From NCBI RefSeq assembly GCF_026898155.1, contig NZ_CP114028.1, positions 1 through 64,000 on the forward strand: 64,000 bases of DNA, given 5' to 3'. Below are positions 30,118 through 41,039 of this stretch, in pieces. Each line of letters starts with the position of its first letter. Within the stretch, counting starts at the first letter, position 1. The translations under genes were made by a program, and so were the position numbers. The DNA comes from Jiella pelagia (GTDB lineage Bacteria > Pseudomonadota > Alphaproteobacteria > Rhizobiales > Rhizobiaceae). The notes beneath the pieces are model-generated. The model saw nothing but the letters and a program-made list of their open reading frames with translations. It made no database searches and was not told the origin of the DNA.

Positions 30118-32017
30118 ACTCTTTCTCCTGGTCGGAGCCCCTGCCCTAATGCTCGCCGCGTGCATGGGCCTGACCGGTGTCGAGACGTGGCTTGCTGCCT
30201 TCGGATCGTCGGCGCAGGCACAACAGACGCTTGGCCGGATTGGCTTAGCGCTTCCCTATGTTAGCGGAGCGGCAATCGGCGTCATCACTCTCTTCGCGGC
30301 GCGCGGTGCCGTCGCGATCAAATCGGCGGGGCTGGGCGTTCTGATCGGCGCGTTCGCTATCGTCGTCATCGCCGTCACACGCGAGTTCACCCGCCTGGCA
30401 GGTTTCGCCATCTCAGTTCCGGCGGGACACAGCCTTGTCGAATATGTCGACCCTTCGACAGCGATCGGCGCGATGACGAGCTTCGTCGCTGGCGTCTTTG
30501 CTTTGCGCGTCGCGCTGCGCGGCGACGCGGCCTTCGCCAGTCCAAAGCCCCGTCGGGTAACGGGCAAGCGGGCAATCCACGGCGCGGCGGATTGGATGGC
30601 GATCAGCGAAGCCAAACGCCTCTTCGGTCAGGACGGCGGCATCGTTGTCGGCGAAGCCTACCGGGTCGACAGGGACAGTGTCGCTTCTCGCAGCTTCGGG
30701 GCCGACAAAGCGGAAAGCTGGGGCGCAGGCGGCAAGTCGTCGCTCCTTTGTTTCGACGCCACCTTCGGGTCGACCCATGGTCTGGTGTTTGCCGGGTCCG
30801 GCGGATTCAAGACGACGTCGGTCACTGTGCCGACAGCGCTCAAATGGTGCGGCGGATTGGTGGCACTCGACCCGTCGAACGAGGTCGCGCCGATGGTGAT
30901 CGACCATCGGCGGGAAGCGGGCCGCGAGGTCTTCGTCCTCAGTCCGACGACCCCTAACACGGGCTTCAACGTGCTTGACTGGATCGGCCGATTCGGCGGC
31001 ACCAAGGAAGAAGACGTCGTTGCCGTCGCAAACTGGGTGGTGACGGATGTCGGCCGTCATGTTTCGGTGCGCGACGATTTCTTCCGCGCCTCCGCCCTGC
31101 AGCTCCTCATCGCCCTGATCGCCGATGTCTGCCTTTCGGGCCACACCGAACGGGAAAACCAGACCCTCCGGCAGGTCCGCATGAACCTGTCCGAGCCCGA
31201 GCCCAAATTGCGGGAGACGCTCCAAAGAATCCATGACAATTCCGGGTCCCGCTTCGTCAGGGAAAACGTCGCGGCCTTCGTCAACATGACGCCGGAAACC
31301 TTCTCCGGGGTCTATGCCAATGCGATCAAGGAGACCCATTGGCTGAGCTATCCGAACTATGCGGCGCTGGTCTCAGGCTCGAGCTTCTCGACCGACGATC
31401 TGGCTGACGGCAAGACCGACATCTTCGTCAATCTCGACCTCAAGACGCTCGACGCCCATCCGGGTTTGGCGCGCACGATCATCGGCGCGCTCGCCAATGC
31501 GATCTACAATCGGAATGGCGAAATCGAAGGCCGCACGCTCTTCCTCCTCGATGAGGTTGCACGTCTCGGCTATCTCCGCATTCTGGAAACCGCCCGCGAC
31601 GCAGGTCGCAAATACGGCATCAGCCTGCTTCTCCTGTTTCAGTCGATCGGGCAGATGCGTGAAACCTATGGCGGGCGAGACGCGACATCGAAATGGTTCG
31701 AGAGCGCGTCCTGGGTTTCCTTCGCGGCGATCAACGATCCGGAAACCGCCGAATACATTTCGCGGCGATGCGGCAACACCACCGTCGAGGTCGATCAGTT
31801 GAGCCGGACATCGCAGATGTCGGGATCGTCACGAACACGCTCCAAACAACTAGCCGCTCGGCCGCTGATCCTGCCGGACGAAGTCCTGCGAATGCGCGGG
31901 GACGAGCAGATCGTCTTCACCGCCGGCAACCCGCCGCTCCGCTGCGGCCGGGCCATCTGGTTCAGGCGCAAGGACATGAAGACCGTCGCCGGGAAAAGCC
32001 GGTTCGACCCCCAATAG
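30104..32017 (+). CDS. traG: Type IV coupling protein TraG (VirD4 family)
   Basis: A 637-residue ATPase. Hydrophobic segments in the first 140 residues anchor it to the inner membrane. The Walker A motif is in [13 protein letters not shown] and Walker B in [11 protein letters not shown]; the end has [17 protein letters not shown], as in other TraG proteins. It links the relaxosome to a type IV secretion channel. No trb or virB channel genes are present in this window, so the mating pore must be encoded elsewhere or the element depends on a helper. Confidence 0.92.
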   Translation: MMPAKLFLLVGAPALMLAACMGLTGVETWLAAFGSSAQAQQTLGRIGLALPYVSGAAIGVITLFAARGAVAIKSAGLGVLIGAFAIVVIAVTREFTRLAGFAISVPAGHSLVEYVDPSTAIGAMTSFVAGVFALRVALRGDAAFASPKPRRVTGKRAIHGAADWMAISEAKRLFGQDGGIVVGEAYRVDRDSVASRSFGADKAESWGAGGKSSLLCFDATFGSTHGLVFAGSGGFKTTSVTVPTALKWCGGLVALDPSNEVAPMVIDHRREAGREVFVLSPTTPNTGFNVLDWIGRFGGTKEEDVVAVANWVVTDVGRHVSVRDDFFRASALQLLIALIADVCLSGHTERENQTLRQVRMNLSEPEPKLRETLQRIHDNSGSRFVRENVAAFVNMTPETFSGVYANAIKETHWLSYPNYAALVSGSSFSTDDLADGKTDIFVNLDLKTLDAHPGLARTIIGALANAIYNRNGEIEGRTLFLLDEVARLGYLRILETARDAGRKYGISLLLLFQSIGQMRETYGGRDATSKWFESASWVSFAAINDPETAEYISRRCGNTTVEVDQLSRTSQMSGSSRTRSKQLAARPLILPDEVLRMRGDEQIVFTAGNPPLRCGRAIWFRRKDMKTVAGKSRFDPQ

Positions 32018-32127
32018 CTGAAGTCCGCACTCAGTGATCGCGACAATGCCGGTGGATCGGCGGCAATACCGCTCTATCACCCCAAACGGAATGAATGGTT
32101 TGTAATCGACGAAAGGACCTCAAGACC

Positions 32128-32406
32128 ATGACCACGACAAACGACATCGCCGATAAGATCGCGAGCGAACAGAACCTCAGCAAGACCCAGGCCAAGGCGA
32201 TCGTCGAAAGCGTGTTCAAGGAGATCGCCAGCGCTGCCAATTCGGGCGAAGAAACCAGCATTCCCGGCTTCGGCAAATTCAAGGTCAAGGACGTGCCAGC
32301 CCGCGATGGCCGCAATCCGGCGACCGGTGGCACCATCAAGATCGCTGCCTCGAGAAAGCTGACATACACGCCGGCGAAAGCCGTCAAGGATGTGCTCAAC
32401 AGCTGA
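32128..32406 (+). CDS. HU/IHF-family DNA-binding protein
   Basis: A 92-residue histone-like protein. The family blocks are complete: DIADKIASEQNLSKTQAKAIVESVF, the beta-arm region GFGKFKVKDVPARDGRNPATGG with the intercalating Pro, and KIAASRKLTYTPAKAVKDVLN. The ATG at 32128 fits the family N-terminus; an AAGGAC site lies upstream. It follows traG by 110 bp. Plasmid-borne HU proteins help compact DNA or assemble the relaxosome. Confidence 0.92.
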   Translation: MTTTNDIADKIASEQNLSKTQAKAIVESVFKEIASAANSGEETSIPGFGKFKVKDVPARDGRNPATGGTIKIAASRKLTYTPAKAVKDVLNS

Positions 32407-32507
32407 CGGTCGACCTCGCGGTTCATCACCGGAATGAATCGGCACGGGCACGATGATTTAAAGCATTCATTGGACGCATTCATCGTGACGCGCGAGATCT
32501 TGGCGTC

Positions 32508-32783
32508 ATGATCGCACAGCGTTACCAAGTCTATGTGGAGCGACGGGAAGCGGACCGGAACATGGCCCGCTTCTACGCGCTGTCGATCGAAGAGACGTTG
32601 TTCGGAAATCCTTGCCTCGTTCGCCGGTGGGGCAGGATCGGCACGCGAGGCCGGTCGGTCCAGCATAGCTGTGACGATGAAGCCGAAGCCGTCGGATTGT
32701 TCCTTCATTTTCTGCGCGCGAAACGGATGCGTGGTTATTCTCCGAGCGTCTGCCTCGCAACACGGCTGAGCGGCCCCGCCTGA
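32508..32783 (+). CDS. WGR-domain protein
   Basis: A 91-residue protein that consists almost only of a WGR domain. MARFYALSIEETLFGNPCLVRRWGRIGTRGRS contains the name-giving Trp-Gly-Arg, and the C-terminal helix is EAEAVGLFLHFLRAKRMRGY. Small WGR proteins like this are frequent on rhizobial plasmids and are thought to bind nucleic acid; no reaction is known. It ends 25 bp before the convergent DUF736 gene. Confidence 0.85.
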   Translation: MIAQRYQVYVERREADRNMARFYALSIEETLFGNPCLVRRWGRIGTRGRSVQHSCDDEAEAVGLFLHFLRAKRMRGYSPSVCLATRLSGPA

Positions 32784-32808
32784 TTGCCGGAGCCGCTCTG
32801 TTGCCAGG

Positions 32809-33126
32809 TTATTCTCGGTTGCTGATGGGACGCGACCAGATCAGCTGCATCCCCTCCTCGCCTTCCACCTCGACCAAAGTGGCATAGATCGGAGCCGGGA
32901 AGCTCGGATCGTCCAGCTTGACCGAGAGATAGTCGCGTTCGGACCCCTTCGCCTGCTTCTGCCAGGCGGCGCCGAGTTCGACGGCGCCGGAGAAGATGCG
33001 GAACTGGGGGCCGTTGTCGGACGGGTTCTCGACGCGCTCGAAGCGGGCCTTGACGTTCAGCGCGAGGGTCTTGATCTGACCGGTGAAGCCGCTCTTGGTA
33101 GTGGCGAAAGAGCCGATGTTTGCCAT
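32809..33126 (-). CDS. DUF736-family protein
   Basis: A 105-residue protein starting [21 protein letters not shown], the DUF736 N-terminus; it continues with [16 protein letters not shown] and [20 protein letters not shown], also diagnostic. The start at 33126 fits the family; an upstream ATG at 33162 does not. DUF736 genes are very common next to tra genes on alphaproteobacterial plasmids; the function is unknown. A GC-rich leader upstream (about 33146-33170) resembles the one before the ArdC gene. Confidence 0.9.
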   Translation of the reverse strand: MANIGSFATTKSGFTGQIKTLALNVKARFERVENPSDNGPQFRIFSGAVELGAAWQKQAKGSERDYLSVKLDDPSFPAPIYATLVEVEGEEGMQLIWSRPISNRE

Positions 33127-33260
33127 TGTTCTGTTCCTTTCGGTGTGTCGGGCCGCGCCCATCGCGGCCTCGATGGCTGTCGAAGAGACCGGGAACGAAC
33201 GGCGCGCACCTGAAAGGCCGGAATGAAATGGAGGACGGCGGTCTGGGGCTTTCTTGATGA

Positions 33261-34621
33261 TGTGGACACCCCCACCACCCAGCCGCAGGCTGGGGATCTT
33301 GGTCCCTATGAGAAACTATCAGGAGGTCTGCATGTCTGGATTTACGATTGGCGTTGATATCGCAAAGCGGGTTTTTCAGGTTCACGCGATCGAACACGAG
33401 ACCGGTGAGATCACGAGCAAGAAGCTCACCCGCGGTGAGTTCCTCGCTCATTTCAGGAAGCTTCCACCCAGCCATATCGGCTTGGAGTCGTGCGGTTCGG
33501 CCCATCATTGGGCACGCGAGCTGAGCGCTTTGGGGCATGATGTCCGGATGATGAACCCGATGTACGTCAAGCCGTATGTCAAACGGGGAAAGAACGATGC
33601 CGTCGACGCAGAAGCGATCTGCGAGGCGCTGACCAGGCCGACCATGCGGTTTGTCCCGATAAAGACGATCGAGCAGCAATCCGTGCTGATGGTTCACAGG
33701 ACAAGGGCATTGCTGATCCGGCAACGAACCATGCTCGTCAACGCACTACGCGGCCATCTCTCGGAGTTTGGAATTGTCGCGCCGTTGGGAATCGAGCGTG
33801 TTCCGGAACTCATTGACCGCGTCCTCGGACGCGAGGGTGATGAGTTCGGAATCACGCCACTCGTTCGGTCCATAGTCGTGATGTATGCGGAGCAGATCCA
33901 GAAGATCAAAGAACAGATCAGGAAGCTGGAGCGCGAACTGCGCGTCTGGCACCGAACGAGTGAAGCCAGCCGAAGGGTGGCGTCGGTTCCCGGCGTCGGG
34001 ACAATCACAGCCACTGCACTCGTTGCCGCAATGCCCGATCCGTCAGCGTTCCAATCCGGGCGAGCATTTGCCGCATGGGTAGGTCTGACACCAAAGTCAT
34101 CGTCATCGGGCGGGAAAGAACGGAACGGGAGGATCACCAAAGCCGGCGACCGACATCTCCGCGTGTTGCTCGTCCTGGGCGCGACTTCGGTGTTGCGACG
34201 AGTGCGAGCGGGACAACCGACACCGTTATACGGCTGGGTGAAGAAGCTTCTGGATCGAAAGCCTCCCAGGCTCGCGACGGTTGCTCTGGCAAACAAGATG
34301 GCGCGGATAGCCTGGGCCGTCATGGCGAGGAAAATGGACTATCGGCCGGAGTTGGCCGCAGCGGTTGGTTGACCTGAAAGGGCAACCAGTTCGGGAGGGC
34401 GTGCATCGATAAGTGATGAAAACCGGTTATGAACCGGGGATCAGGAAAACCCGATCGCGTGACAGCATCTCTGTATGCGCTTTCTTGATAGGGACCATGA
34501 TCCGCGGACTTCATCAGGGCCTCGCAGTGTTCCATGCTGCGAATATCAAGGCCGGACACATGTGAGCACTCTACCGGAGTTCATTATTATCAAACAAGCC
34601 TTGACCGAAGGGGTGTCCACA
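33261..34621 (+). mobile_element. IS110-family (IS1111-like) insertion sequence
   Basis: A 1361-bp element bounded by the 12-bp inverted repeats TGTGGACACCCC (33261-33272) and its complement (34610-34621). Inverted repeats near the ends point to the IS1111 subgroup. It contains one transposase gene. No clear target duplication was seen, which is normal for the family. Confidence 0.8.
33332..34372 (+). CDS. IS110-family transposase
   Basis: A 346-residue DEDD transposase, intact. The N-terminal RuvC-like domain starts FTIGVDIAKRVFQVHAIE; GKNDAVDAEAICEA carries two of the acidic residues. The C-terminal transposase_20 domain has VPGVGTITATALVAAM and FAAWVGLTPKSSSSGGK with the catalytic Ser region. 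An AGGAGG site lies 5 bases before the ATG at 33332. Confidence 0.93.
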   Translation: MSGFTIGVDIAKRVFQVHAIEHETGEITSKKLTRGEFLAHFRKLPPSHIGLESCGSAHHWARELSALGHDVRMMNPMYVKPYVKRGKNDAVDAEAICEALTRPTMRFVPIKTIEQQSVLMVHRTRALLIRQRTMLVNALRGHLSEFGIVAPLGIERVPELIDRVLGREGDEFGITPLVRSIVVMYAEQIQKIKEQIRKLERELRVWHRTSEASRRVASVPGVGTITATALVAAMPDPSAFQSGRAFAAWVGLTPKSSSSGGKERNGRITKAGDRHLRVLLVLGATSVLRRVRAGQPTPLYGWVKKLLDRKPPRLATVALANKMARIAWAVMARKMDYRPELAAAVG

Positions 34622-35182
34622 CATGTCTTGCGAGGAATGGCGGCGCAGCCGGCAGGAGAAGAAAGTTCCGGCCCGCCATTGCGACAAGCCGGGCGAGGCG
34701 AAGCCGGCTTCCGGTCAGACATGCCAGATCGAGACCGCGTTGGGCGAGCTCCGTGACAATCGGCGGACAAAGAACAGGCAAAGACATGGCAAATGCGCCG
34801 ACCGCAGCCGGAGTGACGTCTGATCGTTGGACTGATCAATCTCGCCGCGTATGGAGTCGACGCGCTTGGGGGATTGTGAAGCCTGATAATGGGGCCGTTT
34901 ACTGGTATTCTCGACGACAGCAAAGGCGACCGGAAAGAGAAGGCAGAGATCCCCCGGACTGGCCTTGCTGGCAAAGCCGCTCGATCGAGACTGACGGCCT
35001 GGGCTTTGGTTTCCTGTGGCGTGAAGGGGCAAGCAGCGCAGCTTTTCCGTCGTCCTCATGCATCGGCCCGACTGCACTATGAGAGCAAGCGCCAGGAGCC
35101 GAACGCCGGCGCCAAGCGAAACGCGCGCAGGTGAACCGCGGAGGGCTGATCGTCCTCCGCAGTCGCATTCGTACCTAAGATA
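34622..35182. other. No recognisable gene
   Basis: This is 560 bp between the IS110 element and the ArdC gene. Open frames exist on both strands but none has a recognisable domain, a good ribosome site or convincing codon use. An intact GAGCTC occurs at 34746-34751. Confidence 0.4.
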
Positions 35183-36114
35183 TCAGGCCGCATCCCGCTC
35201 TTCACTGCGATCGGCAGGCTGAAGGCCATGCAGATAATTGACCGCTCGCTGCGCATGGGCGGCTGCCTGGAAGATTGCTCGCTTGTTATCCTTCAGCACT
35301 TTCAGCCAGGACTGCAGATAGCTTGCATGATCGGGCCGAGGTTCGAGTTCGGGCACGATACCGAGATCGGCACACAAGAAGCAGCTCCCGAGGCTCCGCG
35401 ACGAGCCTCCTCCCGCGCGCGTTCGCTGCGATCTTTGTGATAGCGCGAGTGATCGCGGCCGACGCGATGCGCTGCCGCTGTCCAGTGGACCGTTTCATGG
35501 CTGCGAACGGCGACGTAGGATTCTGCATCCCGAAAACTCTCGAATGGCGGCATCTGAATGTGATCGCTCGAGGGCGAATAGAAGGCCTTCGACCCGCCAT
35601 GGCGGATCACTGCGGCGGTGTTTTCGAAGAAACGGTCGACATGTTCGATCCGAGAGACAGGATCGACGATCTTGTCAGGATGGTGATAGTAGTGCTCCGG
35701 CAGGCCGTCGATCTGATCGCAGTTGAAGACGGTGTAGGTTTTGAGAAACGGAATGTCCCGCTCGACCTCATCGCCGCCGGCGCCGGTTTCGGTCTTTGTA
35801 AAGCGGCTGGCGTAGACGACGGTGGTGCCGGTCTCGCCTTTGCGCACTTGAGCACCAATCTGCCCTGCCTGCCGATAGGTCATCCAAAGCGGTGCCTCGA
35901 ACCCGCGAGCGAGGCTCTCCGACCAGAGAAGCAGAACATTGATGCCGGTATAAGGCTCGCCAGTATGCCGAAGCGGGCGAGTAATCCGGCCATCGAGCGC
36001 TCCAGCGCTCCAAGGTTTGATCCATGGCCGGACCCCTTGCTCCAGATCGGCTACGATCGTCTCGGTGATCCGCGCATAGATATCCTCGCGCGGGCTGTTC
36101 TTTTTGCTTTTCAT
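35183..36114 (-). CDS. ardC: ArdC-family antirestriction protein, twice frameshifted as sequenced
   Basis: About 309 residues after one base is removed at each of two neighbouring sites, 35390-35396 (GAGGCTC) and 35403-35409 (GAGCCTC); both then read GAGCTC and give REELVAELGSCFLCADLG. The N-terminal ssDNA-binding part has DIYARITETIVADLEQGVRPWIKPW and the following ArdC-N blocks. The C-terminal zincin-like part has SHETVHWTAAAHR with the HExxH-like SHETVHW metal site, followed by YLQSWLKVLKDNKRAIFQAA. ArdC proteins protect incoming single-stranded plasmid DNA from restriction, in line with a leading-region position beside oriT and tra genes. Confidence 0.85.
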
Positions 36115-36391
36115 TTTCAGACCTCCCGATTTTCAGGGCCGCGCCGATCGCGGTCCGTCACGAGGTCCGCCAATGGCGGGGCTTGAGGCAGGAGCGGCAC
36201 CCGAGCCGGGGCCCCGATGCGCGCAGCGCAGCGGGGTGGCGACGGGCCGAAACGAAGAGGAGGACGGCGAAGCCGTTGCCGCTGCTGCCGGCTCCGCCCG
36301 GACCTTGCTCGGGACGGAGCGCGATTGGCGCGGACACGCAGCGGGAGCGCGGCGCGTTGCGCCGCCATTAGGAGATGAGAGGAATGATCGG

Positions 36392-36577
36392 TCAGTGGAC
36401 CGGGTGAGCGCCGGTATAGGGGTCGTATTCGAAGAGGATCACGATCTCGGCGTCTTCGACTTCGTCGGCGGGGAGGACGCCATATTCGTCGTCGGACTTG
36501 AAAAGGACGATCGGGGTCATGAGGGTGCGGGCGAGGTTCCAGGCGTGTTTCTGGACGAGGGAAAGATCGTGCTGCAT
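36392..36577 (-). CDS. Small conserved plasmid-type hypothetical protein
   Basis: A 61-residue protein from an ATG at 36577 with a GGAGCCC site. It has a basic-helical first part (LVQKHAWNLARTLMTPIVLFK) and an acidic second part (GVLPADEVEDAEIVILFEYDPYTG). I recall similar small proteins from rhizobial plasmids but cannot name a family or function. It lies upstream of the ArdC gene on the same strand. The sequence from here to 36960 has no other gene I can support. Confidence 0.5.
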   Translation of the reverse strand: MQHDLSLVQKHAWNLARTLMTPIVLFKSDDEYGVLPADEVEDAEIVILFEYDPYTGAHPVH

Positions 36578-37148
36578 CTGAGGGCTCCATCGTTGGAGCG
36601 GGCCAATCCCGCTCTTGATGGCTCCGTCAGTGTGCGGCTTAGCGGACGCGATCACCGCGCAGGCCAAAGCCAAGCGGCCGCCGCTTGCGAGCGGACCCTT
36701 TACGGGTTGATCGGGGAAGTCCGCGCCGCACTAGGAATGCCATCCCTCAAAGAGCGGGATTGGATTGCGTCGGAAATATAGCCCAAGCGTCGTTCGATCG
36801 GATCGCCGAGGAACACATGCTCGTGATGGTTGTCATCCCCGAAAACCTGTTTGCCGGTTGATTTACCGGCGAAAATGGGCCGTAAGCGGACTGGCAGCTT
36901 TTTGGCAAGCCACCAATCGAAGCGGACGTAGCGGTTGACCGACGCGACGTCTCAACCTGACCCATGCACGAACCCGCTCTCGCAGGATGGGCGGGAGCGT
37001 CACGGTCGGCGGATAGCGGCATGAGGACGATCGGAGATTGAACGGGTGCGTTCGGCGCCATGAGCATGAGGGGTTCCCCTCGTCTCATGGAGAGATCCGA
37101 TGCCGCAGAGCCTCGAATGATCGGCCGGTCAGCCCCTTGCGCCGGCGC

Positions 37149-38005
37149 ATGCTCGAAGACATGGCCATGCGCGGCCTGCGCGAAGCCACCCAGCGCGACT
37201 ACATCCGCTTCGTTCAAACCTTCGCCGCCTTCCTCGGACGCTCGCCGGAGACTGCGACGGCCGACGACCTGCGGCGGTTCCAGGTCCATCAGGCCGCGAC
37301 CGGCGTGCAGCCGCCGACGATCAATGGCTCGGTCTCGGCGCTGCGCTTTCTCTTCACCGTCACGCTCGACCGGCAGGAACTCTCGCGCCGTCTGGTTCTG
37401 GCGCGCTATCCGCGCAAATTGCCCGAAGTGCTGAGCGTCGAAGAGGTCGAGCGGCTTCTTCAGGCGGCACCCGGGGCGAAGTACCGCGCCGCGCTCGGCA
37501 CCGCCTATGGCGCGGGATTGCGCGTCTCGGACGTGGCCAGTCTCAAGGTCGACGACATCGACTCCACCCGGATGCTGATCCGCATCGAGGAGGGCAAGGG
37601 ACGCAAGGATCGCAACGCGATGCTCTCGCCGCAACTCCTCGAACTACTGCGGCTTTGGTGGCGCGAAGGGCGGCGCCGCGGCGTGATGCTGCCACATGGC
37701 TGGCTGTTTCCCGGACGCAGCCGCCTCGATCCGGTTTCCACGCGCCAGCTTAATCGGGCCGTCCACGAGGCGGCCGAGGTCGCCGGCATTACCAAGCGCG
37801 TCAGTCCGCACACGCTACGCCATTCCTTCGCCACCCATCTCCTCGAGCAGAATGTTGATATCCGGGTGATCCAGGTGCTGCTCGGCCATTCCAAGCTCGA
37901 CACGACGGCGCTCTATACCAAGTCGCCACGCGCACGATCCGCGCCGTCACCAGCCCGATCGAACAGCTCAAGATCCTGATGGAAGGGGATGGCACCGACG
38001 GTTAG
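37149..38005 (+). CDS. Tyrosine recombinase of the IS91-type element, 3' frameshift
   Basis: About 284 residues. The N-terminal SAM-like core-binding domain (MAMRGLREATQRDYIRFVQTFAAF) is followed by a catalytic domain with the Arg in GAGLRVSDVASLKVDDI, HTLRHSFATHLLEQ (His-x-x-Arg) and LGHSKLDTTALYT with the catalytic Tyr. Near 37922 one G seems to be missing (AAGTC where AAGGTC is expected). Without that slip the protein would end ILMEGDGTDG at 38005; as sequenced it ends in an unrelated tail at 37979. Such XerC/D-like genes are regular partners of this IS91 subgroup, so it is not a chromosomal integrase. Confidence 0.8.
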
Positions 38006-38439
38006 CAGGCGGTGGCGGCGTTCATCGAACTCGCCGACATCTTCCGACACCATGGTCCGGCCTTCCGGCAAGACCGGGCCGGTCATTTGAGCCTCGATCA
38101 GCTCAAGGTCATGGCGGCGATCGAGCACTGTCGAACCGCAGCCCTTGGCGGTCATGTTGAGGGATGCGACGACTGCGGCCATCTCCGGGTTTCCTACAAC
38201 TCCTGTCGCAACCGGCATTGCCCCAGATGCCAGGGCTCTGCGGCGCGCGACTGGCTGGCCGAGCGCGAGGCCGACCTCCTGCCGGTCGGATACTTCCATG
38301 TCGTCTTCACGCTGCCTGCCGAGATCGCCGACATCGCCTTTCAGAACATGCGGGACGTCTACGACCTCCTGTTTAAGGCGGCCTCGCGCACGATGACGAT
38401 GATCGCCGCCGATCCGAAGCACCTCGGCGCCCGCATCGG

Positions 38440-39805
38440 GATCGTGTCCCAAGGAGTGGTGTAGCTGAGCGGTCATCGAAGGTTCCGCGGTAGGGTCGAG
38501 TTGCGAGACGCAACCGAACCGAGGACTGCCCCCGATGACCAAATCCATGATGGACCTACGCGCGCTTGTCGAACAGAGCGCCGACGCGGACATTCTTCGC
38601 GAGATGATCGGCTTTGCCGCCGAACGGCTGATGGAGTTGGAGGTCTGCGCTGCCACCGGTGCAGCCTATGGCGAGAAGAGTGCCGATCGCCTCGCTCAGC
38701 GAAACGGCTATCGAGACCGCGACTGGCAGACACGTGCCGGCAATGTCGAGCTGCGGATCCCGAAGCTGCGGACCGGCTCCTATTTTCCGTCGTTCCTTGA
38801 GCCGCGCCGTGCAGTCGAGAAGGCGCTCGTCGCCGTGATCCAAGAGGCGTATGTGCATGGCGTGTCCACCCGCTCCATGGACGATCTCGTCCAGGCCATG
38901 GGCGGCACAGGCGTTTCCCGCAGCCAAGTCTCCAGACTGTGCGAAGACATTGACGAACGCGTCGATGCTTTCCTGACCCGGCCGATCGAAGGCGAATGGG
39001 GCTATCTGTGGATCGACGCTACCTATCTGAAGGTCCGCCAAGCCGGGCGTATCGTCAGCGTTGCCGTGACCATCGCCGTTGGCGTCAACCGCGATGGGCG
39101 GCGCGAAGTCCTCGGTATGGCGATCGGCCCGTCTGAAGCAGAGCCGTTCTGGACGGACTTTCTGCGTAGTCTCGTCCGACGCGGCCTCACCGGCGTCAAA
39201 CTGGTGATCTCCGATGCTCATGAGGGGATCAAAGCCGCCGTCGCTCGTGTCCTGGGCACGACCTGGCAGCGTTGCCGGGTTCACTTTCAAAGAAACGCCT
39301 TGGCCCATGCCGGCAAGAACAGCCGGCGGGTCGTCGCCGCCTTCATCGCCACCGCCTTTGCTCAGAACGATCATCCCAGCGCCAAGAAGCAGTGGCGTCA
39401 CGTCGCCGATCAGATGCGCGGCAAGCTGCCGAAACTCGCGACTCTAATGGACGACGCGGAGCAGGACGTCCTTGCCTATATGACCTTCCCGCAGCAGCAT
39501 CGGGCAAAGCTGCACAGCACAAATCCGATCGAGAGGCTCAACGGCGAGATCAAACGCCGCACCGATGTCGTCGGGATCTTTCCAAACGAGAAAGCCATCA
39601 CCCGGCTGGTCGGCGCCATCCTCATGGAGCAGAACGAGGAATGGGCCGTCCAGCGCTCGCGATACATGACGTTGGAAACTCTTGCCCCCGTCTGCGATGA
39701 TCCCATTATCAGCCTGCCTGCTGCATGACAGGCTGATCAGCTCGACCTCGCCGGTGACGATCCCCCAAGGCCAGCGTCAGCTACACCACTCCTTGGGACA
39801 CGATC
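38440..39805 (+). mobile_element. Second IS256-family insertion sequence, inside the IS91 transposase
   Basis: A 1366-bp element with near-perfect inverted repeats of about 28 bp (GATCGTGTCCCAAGGAGTGG inward at both ends). The flanks CGCATCGG (38432-38439) and CGCATCCGG (39806-39814) look like an 8-9-bp target duplication with one difference. Confidence 0.8.
38535..39728 (+). CDS. IS256-family transposase (second copy, different element)
   Basis: A 397-residue mutator-type transposase, intact. [31 protein letters not shown] and [16 protein letters not shown] carry the DDE residues. It shares the general layout of the transposase at 22331-23527, but many residues differ, so the two elements arrived independently. 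Confidence 0.92.
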   Translation: MTKSMMDLRALVEQSADADILREMIGFAAERLMELEVCAATGAAYGEKSADRLAQRNGYRDRDWQTRAGNVELRIPKLRTGSYFPSFLEPRRAVEKALVAVIQEAYVHGVSTRSMDDLVQAMGGTGVSRSQVSRLCEDIDERVDAFLTRPIEGEWGYLWIDATYLKVRQAGRIVSVAVTIAVGVNRDGRREVLGMAIGPSEAEPFWTDFLRSLVRRGLTGVKLVISDAHEGIKAAVARVLGTTWQRCRVHFQRNALAHAGKNSRRVVAAFIATAFAQNDHPSAKKQWRHVADQMRGKLPKLATLMDDAEQDVLAYMTFPQQHRAKLHSTNPIERLNGEIKRRTDVVGIFPNEKAITRLVGAILMEQNEEWAVQRSRYMTLETLAPVCDDPIISLPAA

Positions 39806-40609
39806 CGCATCCGGCCTCACCGCCGTGCTCCATACGTGGGGCTCGGCGATGACCCATCATCCCCATCTCCACATGATCGTCCCCGATGATCGTCCCCGGC
39901 GGCGGGCTTTCACCGGACGGATCACGATGGTTCTCCTCGCGTCCTGCCTTCCTGCTGCCCGTGCGGGTACTGAGCGCCTTGTTCCGCCGCCTGTTTCTCG
40001 AAGGCCTCGGCGATCTTCATGCGCGCGGCAAACTCGTCTTCTTCGGTCCTCTCGCACATCTCGCAGACGGTAAGGTCTTCGCCCGCTATCTGGCGCTCGT
40101 CCGCAGGAAGCGCTGGGTCGTCTATTCCAAGCCGCCCTTCGCCGGGCCGAAAGCCGTTCTCGCCTATCTGTCGCGATACACCCATCGCGTCGCCATCTCC
40201 TCGCGGCGCATCACCGCCTTCGACGGGGCGAGCGTCACCTTCCGCGTCAAGGACTATCGCCGCGAAGGCGCCGAACGTCATCGCATCCTGACGCTCCAGA
40301 CCGGCGAGTTCATCCGCCGTTTCCTCCTCCACGTCCTGCCCAGAGGCTTCCATCGCATCCGGCATTACGGGCTGCTCGCCGGCGCAGATCGCAAAGCCAA
40401 GCTCGATCATGTTCGAGACAGGATCGCCCGGCAGAAACCGTCGCCGACGGCCTCGTCGACCCCGGCAACCGATGAGCCGACGGAGCCGCACGAACGCGAG
40501 CCATTCAAGGCCTTTGAGGTGGTCCCGGTTTCCCGGCTCTTCCGCAGTTTGTGTGGTCATGAGGCTCTGCGACTCTTTCTGACACCGCAGATGATGCGGT
40601 GGAGAAGGC

Positions 40610-41020
40610 ATGCTTCAGATATCCAAGGTTCCCGGCTGCCTCTGCGGTCGAATCCGGCACGAAGTGCCGTCGGGATTATCCGCTTCTGCGCAGAGCCGGC
40701 GCAGCGGGGCAAGATGCCCGGAATGTCAGCAGCGATCGACAATCATTCACGGGTACTATCACCGGCGTCCGGTGGATCTGCCCCTGATTGGTCGCCATGT
40801 CCGGCTCGATCTGCGGGTTCGGCGGTATGCTTGCCAGCACGCAAATTGCCGACGCCAAATTTCGGAGGACGGCTCCTGATGCTGATCGCGCCCTCGACGC
40901 AACGGACCAAACGTCTGGCGAAGGCGCAGGCGGGGATCGGAGTGGCTCTCGGAGGCGCGGCAGGCGGCCGCCTTGCAGCGAAGATCGCCCTGCCCGTGAG
41001 CGGCGACACGGTTCTGCGCC
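40610..41020 (+). pseudogene. ISL3 transposase, N-terminal fragment
   Basis: This fragment repeats the first 150 or so codons of the full ISL3 transposase downstream (MLQIS.VPGCLCGRIR, then the Cys-rich CPECQQRSTIIHGYYHRRP) with scattered differences and a frame change around 40860. It stops where similarity ends, at the GTTCTGCGCC before 41021. Confidence 0.75.
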
Positions 41021-41039
41021 GTGCGGCTGCTCTCCGATC

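Noticed and set aside
37149..38005. Tyrosine recombinase as the integrase of an ICE, with att sites
   Set aside because: It lies inside the IS91-type unit directly before the IS91 transposase, the usual partner arrangement, and no tRNA gene or att-like direct repeat was found.
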